Source: Phosphitispora fastidiosa (lineage in GTDB: Bacteria > Bacillota > Thermincolia > Thermincolales > UBA2595). Taken from it: DNA of 64,000 bases. The stretch is taken from positions 124,001 through 188,000 of the forward strand of contig NZ_JAHHUL010000004.1 of NCBI RefSeq assembly GCF_019008365.1, in the 5' to 3' direction. The notes under the pieces were generated by a model. It ran no database searches and was not told the origin of the DNA. It saw nothing but the letters and a program-made list of their open reading frames with translations. Positions 26,201 through 32,285 of the stretch are shown piece after piece. The position numbers and the translations under genes are program-made. Position 1 is the stretch's first letter. Each line of letters begins with the position of its first letter.

Positions 26201-28289
26201 CTTTGCCAGCCTGATACCATTTTTCAAAAAACTGCCTATATGCCTGCACATATGGGTCTTCTGGCTTGTTTAAGTCAGCCATAACATGTTCGTTATTGGC
26301 CCATTTTTTAAAGACATTGTTACCGGTTCTGCCGTAAACAAGAAGTTTTTTGGGTTCCAGTTGTTTTGGTTTTTCTCCGTCAACAGGCTCCTTTGCAGGT
26401 TCTACTGTAGACTCCTTGCCAGATTCCGTTGAAGCCTCTGTTAAAGATTCTTTTGCAGGTTCTGTTGAAATCTCCGCTAATGATTCCGGTTCGGTCTTTG
26501 CCTGTTCCTCTGCGGAGCTAATAGATGGCTGTTGCATAGGTTCAACAGGCTGCTCTACCGGCTGTACAGGAGGCTCTGCTGGCGGTTCTACTGGTTGATC
26601 TGTTGGTTGTTCTACCGGCTGTGGTACAGGCTGCTGTGGTTCAATAGGTTGCTGTACCGGAGTTTCCCCTGGTTGCTGTATGGACTGCCCCGCAGGTTGC
26701 ACCGGCTGAATAGGCTCCGGTTGCTCAGCCGGTTGAGCCTGTTCGCTCTTTTGTTTTTCGACCGCCTCTTTTTCCACATCTGCAACGTCCTGGATTACTT
26801 CTTGCATTGAGTCGCCGACAACCTTATCGCCTTCCTCGGTCCCGGCAAACTCATCGAACACCTGTTTAACTGCTTCTTCTACAGGTGTGCCGGCATCAAC
26901 TTTTTCCTGAACAGCAGTTTCCAGAGACTTTCTGGCTTCTTTTGAAGCCTTATTGTATGCTCTGGTCTGCATTTCATGCTGCAAGGCACCAATAATACCG
27001 GGGCCACCGCCAAGGACCAACCCCTGTGCAATAGATTCCTGCATAGCCGGGTCAAAATTAACTTCGTCACCCAAGGAACTGCGCTGGATTACTTCCTGTG
27101 CGCCTTCTTCCAGTCCTTCAGATGCTCCTGCCATACCAACCCTGCCCGCACCTACAGCTGCTCTTCCCAACTTAGAATCTGCTGCCGCACCAAGCATTCC
27201 CCCTAACCACTTAGGGGCCGGACTAAACATGGCAGCCAATTCCGGCACGTTGGTAACGGATAACAGGGCAGCGTTTTTCAGAAAAGCATCATCAGCAGCC
27301 TGCATTGCCTCTTCTTCCGATAGGCCCCTGTTTTTTGCCTCGGTGTAAACTCCCCCGGCCTCCAGTGCAGCTTCTAACGGTACACCGCTCGAGAGCCCTC
27401 CCAATGTCTTTAATAATTTTGTTCCCCAGTTCCCCAGTGAACCCAGTTTGCCCCATCCGGCAGCTCCGGCTACAACCCCCCCGGCCTCGGCACCCAAAAT
27501 TGTTGGGATAAGGAGGGATGCCATTAGGGGAACGTTTCTCATGACGTTTCTGGTATAAAAACGCGGGTCAGCAAGAGTTTTCCATCCCTCAAACTTAATA
27601 GGCGGCGACCAATCTGGACTAGTATATAAATCTGCGGTATATTCGCCAAACTCACGCATTCCTTTACCGGTTTCACTCAAGCCCTCGATGCCAAACTTGT
27701 CACCAGCCCATTCCATACCGCCACCATAAGACATGGGAATGTTTGAATACATCCCTGCAACAAGTGACTTAAAGGCATCGGTATTGCCAATTGTCACAAG
27801 AGGTTTTTCAATAAAATCTGGCACTGTTTCACCTTGCAGGGACTTATGCAATGCTGTCGGGTTCTCCAGTGTTGGAATCAAAGGGTCTTGGGCATGAACA
27901 ACATCAGAAACCGTTGGAACAGTATTCCCCAGGAAGTCAGGCATAACAGGAGAAGATGGCTTAAATGGCACCGTGCCCTGTGGGACAGAACCTTCTCCGG
28001 GCAATGCCTCAGGTGGAAGGGCAGGCGTTACTGCTTTCTTTTTGAAATAATCAAACCCTCCTGCCGGAACCAAAACAGGGTTGCCGTTTGCGTCCTGAGT
28101 CCACCCGCCTATTTCTTCACTGGGTATGCTGCCAGGGATATTGCCCGGTACGCCCCCTGGAACACCACCGGAAACACCAAAAGCGCTCCCACTTGGAGTA
28201 GGAACGCTTCCACTGTTCTTTTTAAAATAATCAAAACCACCTTCCGGCACCAATATGTCTCTTCCGTATTCATCCTTGATCCAGGGCAT
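17289..28289 (-). CDS. Giant polyvalent virion protein: methylases, helicase, zincin
   Basis: This 3,666-residue protein occupies 11 kb. In order: a duplicated 24-residue motif ending GGFDYFKK (residues about 3-26 and 62-86); Gly/Ala-rich hydrophobic stretches (about 255-430); a Pro/Gln/Val-rich linker (about 520-600); a class I DNA methylase with EPSAGIGG and NPPF near 968; a second low-complexity linker (about 1110-1230); a Strawberry-notch-like SF2 helicase with GTGVGKGREIS near 1340, FDEAHQMQN near 1456 and GFGRTHRTNQA near 1851; a second methyltransferase with VADVGGGKYEKG near 2358; a Lys-rich linker; a zincin with HEHGH near 2611 and EGLAEY near 2655; helical polyvalent-associated regions; and one membrane segment near 3297. 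This matches the phage polyvalent-protein theme (P1 DarB is a known methylase-helicase example) in which an ejected protein shields incoming DNA. Ejection is inferred from its place after the virion genes. Confidence 0.85.
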   Translation of the reverse strand: MPWIKDEYGRDILVPEGGFDYFKKNSGSVPTPSGSAFGVSGGVPGGVPGNIPGSIPSEEIGGWTQDANGNPVLVPAGGFDYFKKKAVTPALPPEALPGEGSVPQGTVPFKPSSPVMPDFLGNTVPTVSDVVHAQDPLIPTLENPTALHKSLQGETVPDFIEKPLVTIGNTDAFKSLVAGMYSNIPMSYGGGMEWAGDKFGIEGLSETGKGMREFGEYTADLYTSPDWSPPIKFEGWKTLADPRFYTRNVMRNVPLMASLLIPTILGAEAGGVVAGAAGWGKLGSLGNWGTKLLKTLGGLSSGVPLEAALEAGGVYTEAKNRGLSEEEAMQAADDAFLKNAALLSVTNVPELAAMFSPAPKWLGGMLGAAADSKLGRAAVGAGRVGMAGASEGLEEGAQEVIQRSSLGDEVNFDPAMQESIAQGLVLGGGPGIIGALQHEMQTRAYNKASKEARKSLETAVQEKVDAGTPVEEAVKQVFDEFAGTEEGDKVVGDSMQEVIQDVADVEKEAVEKQKSEQAQPAEQPEPIQPVQPAGQSIQQPGETPVQQPIEPQQPVPQPVEQPTDQPVEPPAEPPVQPVEQPVEPMQQPSISSAEEQAKTEPESLAEISTEPAKESLTEASTESGKESTVEPAKEPVDGEKPKQLEPKKLLVYGRTGNNVFKKWANNEHVMADLNKPEDPYVQAYRQFFEKWYQAGKEGIRTIDVPFDQEIDSQFPHFLTQLFYQAGKADAKVQPQKEEGKIDRQEEVAKTGENEVQSKQEEPVTEEPKPEERATPSRKVAVAVKDMLVQGQKFTSAELFKIADRFFEGTQAEKKYTSKDAYDALELGVNLYLLEHKKSVGPMVSAEQAKRILESIRQEILEAIPTQTKRTEEQDRLQQFSTPPNIAYIAAWVANISHNDIVLEPSAGIGGLAVFAKSAGAREVIVNEFSPRRAEVLKEMGFDQVFTENAEQLNNVLPKDIKPTVIIMNPPFSSTARIRSKNDTKNAIMHMEQALKKLAPGGRLVAIVGQGMSDNAANFKGWWNKLRETYNIRANIGINGKNYSKYGTNFGVQLVVIDKTGPLPKGINSTVVNSVDTLEDALPLLEAIKNDRITSENRPTQQAAGKPASEKPTEQGGPETGPEPTVPVPTDKLGAAEREDNTQQPGKQERTPRPETTSGKTPVPREPGTGNEPSDQGGPGPGEPAGNVGQSKETGQEDTTGSSGVPDGKTDVRTPGETAKEPGSGTVKPAKTAKTEIKVESESEAVQQTDQELSDAVFTDYMPQKLKIPGAKQHPGALAQSAAMAAVEPPTPTYTPNLPKETVSEGKLSIAQLESVVYAGQAHQQTLPDGTRRGFFIGDGTGVGKGREISGIILDNIRQGRKKAVWISKNAPLFNDSLEHFEATGGDKKLLFELGNVKMGTPVKQKDGVLFTTYDTLGQGLSSSKTGELIVKEGKSARIDQVINWLGKDFDGVIVFDEAHQMQNSITQKRKRGAKKPSTRALAGIELQKRLPDARIVYASATGATEVSNLAYADRLGLWGEGTPFANKLDFIDKVQAGGLAAMELVARDMKAMGAYIARNLSYDGVTYGTLEHNLTPEQTEIYDEMAKAWQIVLQNVNKALEETGQGKDGYSKGRAIGQFWVAQQRFFNQVLTSVQMPSVVEQVKKDLANGNAVVMQLVNTNEAAQNRAIAKMNEEDSLEDLDLTPRDMLMQYLDKSFPIQQYEEYEDDNGNIRSRPVVDSHGNPVVNQEAMEMKEELLSKLGALKVPEGPLEIILNEFGTEMVAEITGRTRRVVRESDDGRMKAKLESRTPKHASADAQAFLDDKKKILVFSDAGGTGRSYHASLKEKNQRRRVHYLIQAGWRADNAVQGFGRTHRTNQANAPHYVLVTTNLKGQKRFISSIARRLDQLGALTKGQRQTGSQGLFSAKDNLESDLARDALQQFYENLAGGQIEGITAKELLSKMGLSNMLDENRNVSNENPDLRDITKFLNRILALESTLQNKIFEEFIKRLDAKVEKAIADGTLDVGLENYRADKVVVSEEKSVFIDESSGAETKYFALEAHHKNKKVSFENASRLPKLKGFYRNTKSERVYAVKRYGHRTLSNGSVVEIYQVQGQVKSSSHNISKADFEKGNWGEIPESEAETAWNEALGKVSEFRVEKVNLISGALLPIWDRLPTGHVRVIRVKTEDGRMLLGRIVPEKAIDLTLKKLGADRTKQTLSPTELSDKILKENYTIYLSNEWRMVRRRVSGENRIELIGRDLYPHMGQLKNEGIFIERIDWETRFFVPTGAMSAQVIEKVIKYRPVVDMVSPGVNEEFSLPSKSVRKKADSVLKNINSSSNEYSLVHSPQKTSLNQVAAGLKKAVAMKIFTKGMLVADVGGGKYEKGTQFMAQHGIENLVYDPYAMDTEHNESVLARIEKNKGADGVALNNVLNVIPTAEERKSVIDFLYSLLKPGSKAIITVYKGNGSGKGAQLEFADGTSTWQENRNFADYENEIREAFPEDATIEKKAGMYVVTKAQMSTKSPEIIEEDLQDEEFAFAKKHKVKKKKKAKKPAPTIEKELTDPSELTARAENISPKAAREMGEKLSQLLNTVLRSGRHIRGTEGSFSKYSKTGKIKKQKTENWRVMGHEHGHGIAFILLDAANFKPKKSEMWDIAEEMYPGDIPEGKKTQEGLAEYLMLWFSDNKTAREMAPVTSEMFDEFLDNNPEIGGQFDAILAIAELDLEGDPLAQMANLIAKPGERVKVNVGEEYRIPWFKKLQFQLADFTIPLKDLYRAAVEQGYEGLDPAKLAAVSGSAREKAANLFSGSARDEAGRFLLPGKRSLQEIVEEAAQIPHGVQLMDWIYHAMRYQERYNVMEESEGAKQFELPKTKAYFDTVVDLARERYPEMVELIEEYAEILSEINLRLLVRGEVISEEDAEHIRAGSNIYLPLYHVGEQEYHGSGNNRRAAGEGVRRFKGHEGQTMNFIEASITRLNDTVLAVEIEKIMQAIEGSIRQPNMGLFGDFIQAPIKSVSVSVEDMARHFDGEINIEDEERVIRMFMPGGLRDIGQRETILMARHGGRHVYMRVAPDIYRAALSMKPITVDIVAKTLAYLTQIGRFGALANVRYVTNAIMRDVIVSKVQSKAGMGERSLIADFIKGVGTAIGMNQEVMDMYVQSGGYGSAPQEVINGALRASVTDGLMATPVPGWKRTATGALVRVVTSPLEALRILEEMPRLAEFEAVLKRELKPLGVSYEEFMAGEVSDELAPDVEKALLEAAYASREILVNFGLHGIHEGFRKYARTVQFMQGSIQGIYRFSRQVKDKPYTTLMRMAIYMVPLTLLAWALSSDDDKYKDMPSESRDRYWWFPIPGTKDYRIALAKPYEYALPANMLERFLDWAMTDEPNKRKPLTDFKSAVKTSFGVPMTSMLIDTIISLYSGKDSFGNPIEPEREQNLLPQDRFSTGTSKFAINMAKAVAVFTDKGPSPRMIDYFMKNSFGGIGKTVTNILSNPLNPLKWLKGDDRPGVEYWPVIGSLIYGPGEGGSRIVDKFYEDKARAEQIYKSSGLWQKQWEEQARARGLSAEDTATYVNENLRKKLKESDVRLILSIPVRNMFAREMSDMRAAQRDIAKRADISPEQKKIFNLRMSYLQKLAAGYIYQSPIPDVPFEAQLSDVQVQDMLKYYDYKVQKAITNALRTKGGPL

Positions 28290-28307
28290 TTTTAAACCCC
28301 CTCTTGG

Positions 28308-28664
28308 TTAATACCACCCGTTTTGCTGGTGAAATGCCACAGCTTTTTGAGGCGTACCATACCTTTTTTTGATATAATCTATACCCGCCACAACCTGCTT
28401 TACCGGGTCAGACGTTTTCTGATAACCATAATTCCCCCATGTGCTGTCAAGAAACTGCATCAATCCGTAGGCAGTGGATTTCGGGTTTTGTGCTGTTGGA
28501 TTTCCGCTTGATTCTTCACCAATAATCCAAGCTAATGGTTCGGCCCAATCAGCCCCTACACCGGCAATTTTTATTGCATCATTTATCCATGAAGTAACGT
28601 TTCCACCCTTGGTGTTTCCGTTGCCAGTGCTATTTCCCTTCGGTGTAGGGGTTACGGCTCCCCC
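28308..28664 (-). CDS. Lytic transglycosylase domain lacking a start codon; -1 frame of upstream gene
   Basis: This frame encodes an SLT-like domain: IIGEESSGNPTAQN (catalytic Glu), STAYGLMQFLDSTWG, and KAVAFHQQNGWY at the C-terminus. It would cleave peptidoglycan glycan strands. The frame is open from a TAG at 28725-28727 but holds no ATG, GTG or TTG before the catalytic core. The only conventional start follows the catalytic Glu. It is in the -1 frame of the 264-codon gene at 28652-29446, overlapping its 3' end where CAG GGG GAG gives a run of five G (28660-28664). A -1 frameshift there would give a 379-residue fusion. A true indel or a sequencing error are the alternatives. Confidence 0.75.
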   Translation of the reverse strand, partial: GGAVTPTPKGNSTGNGNTKGGNVTSWINDAIKIAGVGADWAEPLAWIIGEESSGNPTAQNPKSTAYGLMQFLDSTWGNYGYQKTSDPVKQVVAGIDYIKKRYGTPQKAVAFHQQNGWY

Positions 28665-29446
28665 TGGGGAGGGTACATGTTCATGTAAGGGTTTGGTACG
28701 CCACCGGAAGAGTCCAGGCTGCCGCTATATTTAGCAAAGTATTCAGGCCACTTCATTGCCATAGCTTTAAGAATAGATGCTACGTCTGCACCCTGGCCAG
28801 CAATTTGCGAACCAAACTTACTCAAATAATCAAAAGCGGCTTCCGGACCATCGGCACCAAGCACCTGGTTGATGTAAGTGTTGGTTGCTATGTAATTTTT
28901 GTTTTGAAGCTGATTCTGATCATCCATCATATTGTGATATCTTGACTGTTCATTAATTCCAGCCATGCTTGTACTGTATTGGTTTTGAAGCCCCTGACGT
29001 TCCAGGTTTAACCCTTCATTTTGTACATGTGCCGGCCATGTTAACCCACCCTCAAACATTCCCGTTACACCGGCCCTCTGTGCCTTTTGTCCCATGCTCC
29101 AGTTATCACCGGCATACCCCGGCGCAAACTGCCCTGCTCCGGTCTGGAAGCCTTTATTCGGGTCAGATCCCCACAACTCCTGCGGCATGTCAATTGGGCT
29201 GCCACCGGAAGCAAGATAATCGCCCCTTACTTTGCTGGCCTGCATATTGATATCGTTTTGCTGTTCCGGATTTGCAGTTGCCCATTGGTCACCCAATGTT
29301 TTCAGGGCTTCCATGAACGGAGTTGCCCGCTGCTCTTTTTGGTATCCGGTGATAGCATTTGCCAGCAAAGGAGCAGCCTGATAAGGGTCCAATCTCTGCT
29401 GTCCACCGTTTGGAGATAATTGTGCCAGTATTTCAGCTAAATCCAT
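28652..29446 (-). CDS. Virion-internal protein, putative
   Basis: A 264-residue, Gln/Asn/Gly-rich protein without recognised domains. It starts MDLAEILAQLSPNGGQQ, and its later half is helical and polar. It sits between two other unrecognised structural proteins and the giant virion gene, the place of internal or ejection proteins in short-tailed phages. Its C-terminus (MNMYPPQGEP) overlaps a transglycosylase-domain frame in -1, so it may be made in a short form and a long enzymatic form. Confidence 0.7.
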   Translation of the reverse strand: MDLAEILAQLSPNGGQQRLDPYQAAPLLANAITGYQKEQRATPFMEALKTLGDQWATANPEQQNDINMQASKVRGDYLASGGSPIDMPQELWGSDPNKGFQTGAGQFAPGYAGDNWSMGQKAQRAGVTGMFEGGLTWPAHVQNEGLNLERQGLQNQYSTSMAGINEQSRYHNMMDDQNQLQNKNYIATNTYINQVLGADGPEAAFDYLSKFGSQIAGQGADVASILKAMAMKWPEYFAKYSGSLDSSGGVPNPYMNMYPPQGEP

Positions 29447-29460
29447 TCAAGACCCCTCCT

Positions 29461-30552
29461 TTAACCGTACATAAACTGACTTAGAAGCTGAGTTAACATG
29501 GTCTGGTCGATAGACTTGTCCTGCAGGGCCATGTTTGCTATTCCCATTGCCTGTTGCCACTTCTGCTGCTGTGCTTGCTGTTCCATGGCCCGTGACATCT
29601 GTTCCAGCTCCGAAAGCCGCTGAGATTCCAATGTACCGCGCCTGGCCTCTGTGTCGGTCATCATTCTGTTTGCAGATGCTTCAGCTGCAGCCAATTCTTC
29701 TGCCAATCCGGCCAATTTCGCAGCCTTCTCCCCCTCTTTTTCCTGAGACCACTGGATAACAGGGGTTGTTCGCTTCTCTGTTTCCCAGTTCACAACACCA
29801 CTCCTGCCCATGCCGCGGGCAATAGCGTTTTCCAGGGCATAATTCCTAGCTTCTCCAAGCATGGCCTGAGTACGCTCCGGGACACCGGAATAAGCGGCTT
29901 CTGTTTCTGTCTTTGCTTTGCCGTAACCAGTAGTCGCCTTTTGAATCATGTCAGTGATTGAAGACAGGACAGGATCAACCTGTAAGGTTGCATACTCACT
30001 GGCTTGGGATTTCATCTCATTAGCAGACGGCGGCGTATACGCGGAAGGCTGGTTAAGTATGCCCAACAAGAGTTGTTCATAATATGGCCAGTTATTGGCA
30101 TTTGTTTGTTGTGGCTGTTGCTGTTGAACTGGCTGCTGCTGGGTTTGTTGACTAGGTTGATTGGTTTGATTTGAAAAGTACTGCGGATATGCCTTCATAA
30201 ACGCTGCAGCCTGGTCAGGGTGCGAAAGATTCCCCTGTCCCTTGCTGGTTATTTCGTTTGCATATGATTGAGGATCTCCCTTGAAATAGTTATTCAAAAT
30301 CTCTGTATATGATGGAACATAGGATGACCCGGAAGAACCCGAACTGCTCTTAGAACTACTGGAGCCAGACGAACTCCCAGATGACCCCGAACCTGAACTG
30401 GACGAACCGCCACTTGGAGCCTTTTCACTTTTATAACTGCCATCAGCGTTAACGCTTGTTATTCTGTAGTTGCCGCCGGCAGTTTTTACAATGTCACCAG
30501 ACTTCAGTCCTTTTGGAGCCTTGCCATCAGGGTTTACTTGTACTATTGCCAC
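29461..30552 (-). CDS. Virion-associated protein with Ser/Gly linker and coiled coil
   Basis: A 363-residue protein. Residues 1-45 look like a small beta domain (KSGDIVKTAGGNYRITSVNA); residues about 46-80 are almost only Ser and Gly; a Gln/Pro-rich stretch follows (about 130-150); residues about 270-345 form an Ala/Glu/Gln-rich coiled coil. No enzyme motif is visible. Low-complexity linkers and helical tails suit proteins packed inside a virion. Function is unknown. Confidence 0.7.
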   Translation of the reverse strand: MAIVQVNPDGKAPKGLKSGDIVKTAGGNYRITSVNADGSYKSEKAPSGGSSSSGSGSSGSSSGSSSSKSSSGSSGSSYVPSYTEILNNYFKGDPQSYANEITSKGQGNLSHPDQAAAFMKAYPQYFSNQTNQPSQQTQQQPVQQQQPQQTNANNWPYYEQLLLGILNQPSAYTPPSANEMKSQASEYATLQVDPVLSSITDMIQKATTGYGKAKTETEAAYSGVPERTQAMLGEARNYALENAIARGMGRSGVVNWETEKRTTPVIQWSQEKEGEKAAKLAGLAEELAAAEASANRMMTDTEARRGTLESQRLSELEQMSRAMEQQAQQQKWQQAMGIANMALQDKSIDQTMLTQLLSQFMYG

Positions 30553-30903
30553 TTAGAACCCTCCCCTCAAACGATACTGTGCCAACAACTGCAGTAACTG
30601 TTCAAGGCCCATGTTGCCAGATTTACTTCGCCAGCGGTCTTGCATTTGCCTACGTGGGTCTTGCTGATTCGGCATCTCGTTAAAATTAGGGTTACCACCG
30701 GTGTGAAGCGGCCTCTGTTGTGGGGCTTCCGGCCCATGACCCGGTAAATACTGCCCGGTCTGCTCATTAAAAAACGGCGTACCACCGGTGTACATCATCC
30801 CCGGCTGCGGTCCCTGTGGTCTTGTTACAGGTTCTGGCCTTTTCTGCCTCATCAGCCGCTCAGTTGAAAGCTTTGCGAATCGCTCTGCAATAGGATTAAT
30901 CAC
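30553..30903 (-). CDS. Small phage structural-region protein, unknown
   Basis: A 116-residue Pro/Gln/Arg-rich protein with an internal repeat: YTGGTPFFNE and HTGGNPNFNE, about 32 residues apart. A GTG start at 30903 is preferred because GGGAGGG precedes it and the upstream stop is two bases away. No known domain was recognised. Confidence 0.6.
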   Translation of the reverse strand: MINPIAERFAKLSTERLMRQKRPEPVTRPQGPQPGMMYTGGTPFFNEQTGQYLPGHGPEAPQQRPLHTGGNPNFNEMPNQQDPRRQMQDRWRSKSGNMGLEQLLQLLAQYRLRGGF

Positions 30904-30904
30904 T

Positions 30905-31366
30905 TTACAACCCTCCCTTATTGATTCTTTTCTCAATGACCGAGAACTTACTTTCTAACGCGTTTAGCCGTATGTCTTTTTCGGCTAATTTAGCCTCTGC
31001 TTCGGCAAGCTGCTTTTTCAACCGGGGAATTATCTCCGATTCCGGTTCAGCATTTTCCGCAAGGTGTTTTATTGCCTCTGTACGGCTGGCATATTTAATA
31101 CCGCTTGCCTTTGATTTATATACTTCATAATCCAAGGGTTCAATCTGGTATAAAACATCCATTTCCTGCAGCATTGCTTCTGCAAACGGCACATCACCAG
31201 CAGAATATACTACTATGCCGTCATTCTCCAATTGGAAAGGAGTCAGTTTTTGCCTGACTCCTTTGTCTTTTGTATCAAGTTTTTTCGGTGTAACCTGTCC
31301 TGGGAAACTTGTTCTAATAAAATGAGTAGCGAACACAACTACTCCGTCATTTACTTGAACATACAA
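30905..31366 (-). CDS. Phage protein with C-terminal coiled coil, unknown
   Basis: A 153-residue protein. The first 85 residues look like beta strands (MYVQVNDGVVVFATHF, DGIVVYSAGDVPFAEA); residues 108-150 form a clear heptad coiled coil (RLKKQLAEAEAKLAEKDIRL). It lies two bases from the next gene in the same operon. A structural or chaperone role would fit its place, but no family was recognised. Confidence 0.6.
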   Translation of the reverse strand: MYVQVNDGVVVFATHFIRTSFPGQVTPKKLDTKDKGVRQKLTPFQLENDGIVVYSAGDVPFAEAMLQEMDVLYQIEPLDYEVYKSKASGIKYASRTEAIKHLAENAEPESEIIPRLKKQLAEAEAKLAEKDIRLNALESKFSVIEKRINKGGL

Positions 31367-31384
31367 TTTTTACCCCCCTTTCTC

Positions 31385-32233
31385 TTATTGGAGAGGCAGG
31401 CCCATGGCACCCCTTATTTGGTCAGCCCAAACATGAGCCGCTTTTGCACCGTCAATATCTTTGTGCTTACTCTTTTCATCCCAGACCTTTTTGCATCTGT
31501 TTATTTCTTTAACCCCTTCTTCTTTATCTATCTTGTACCATTCAAGCCTTTCTGTGCATGTCAATGGATATTCTTTTATTAATTCGGTTTTTGTTAGTAT
31601 CCAAACCTTTTCCTCAGGTCCTGGCCGTGAATAACATGGTTTAAATACAACCCTTCTTGCTAACTCTGACCCAAAAACACTTCTAAAGTCTTCAGCAAAT
31701 AATTCTTCCGGATTATTATAATATTCATCATATCCGTCACGGTGTTCCTTTTTGTCTGGTTGGCGAATTTTATTAACATAATCGCGTAAATCCTTATCAG
31801 ATAAATACCTAAACCTAACTAGATGCCCTATGCCATGAGAAACAAAGTAACGATTCAGGGAAGCATTATAAGGGATTTCGATGCCGTTCACGGTGATTCT
31901 TACATTAGGTCTTTGAAAAGCAAAAAGATACAAAATACCGTCTCGGGTAGCAAAATCACCAAGGGAGCCGTACTTTTTATGGGTGAATCTTTTGTGGACC
32001 ACATTAATTGGTATTTGTGTTTCTTTTAAGAGTGGAAAGCTATTTTCAAGAAAAGACAGTTCATATACCACATCAGCAACAGAGAACATTTCTTCATCAC
32101 TTTTTATGGGATGTGTACTGCCATAACCCAAAGAAATGTCTCGAAATTCTGTTATGGTTACTTCGGCTAAAGCGGTAGAAGAATTTAGCAACATAACAAG
32201 TACTAGCAATATAGAAATTAAATATTTACGCAT
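31385..32233 (-). CDS. Secreted zincin-like protein with degenerate active site
   Basis: A 282-residue exported protein. A clear signal peptide (KYLISILLVLVMLLNSSTALA) is followed by a domain with VSHGIGHLVRF near residue 135 and NPEELFAEDFRSVFG about 45 residues later. That spacing and the EELFAEDF helix are those of anthrax-lethal-factor/Pro-Pro endopeptidase-type metalloproteases (HExxH plus downstream Glu), but the catalytic Glu is replaced by Gly (HGIGH). It may bind a metal or peptide without cutting. The ATG at 32233 follows GAGGTG. It lies downstream of a spike gene and could be a lysogenic-conversion factor. Confidence 0.7.
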   Translation of the reverse strand: MRKYLISILLVLVMLLNSSTALAEVTITEFRDISLGYGSTHPIKSDEEMFSVADVVYELSFLENSFPLLKETQIPINVVHKRFTHKKYGSLGDFATRDGILYLFAFQRPNVRITVNGIEIPYNASLNRYFVSHGIGHLVRFRYLSDKDLRDYVNKIRQPDKKEHRDGYDEYYNNPEELFAEDFRSVFGSELARRVVFKPCYSRPGPEEKVWILTKTELIKEYPLTCTERLEWYKIDKEEGVKEINRCKKVWDEKSKHKDIDGAKAAHVWADQIRGAMGLPLQ

Positions 32234-32285
32234 TATTAAACACCTCACGCTCTAATTTAACCACTTATTGCCTTTGTTGTCAACA

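Noticed and set aside
26532-26810. Plus-strand frame rich in Tyr, Arg and Leu opposite the Pro/Gln linker
   Set aside because: It is the mirror of a repetitive linker; the repeat in one strand forces a repeat in the other.
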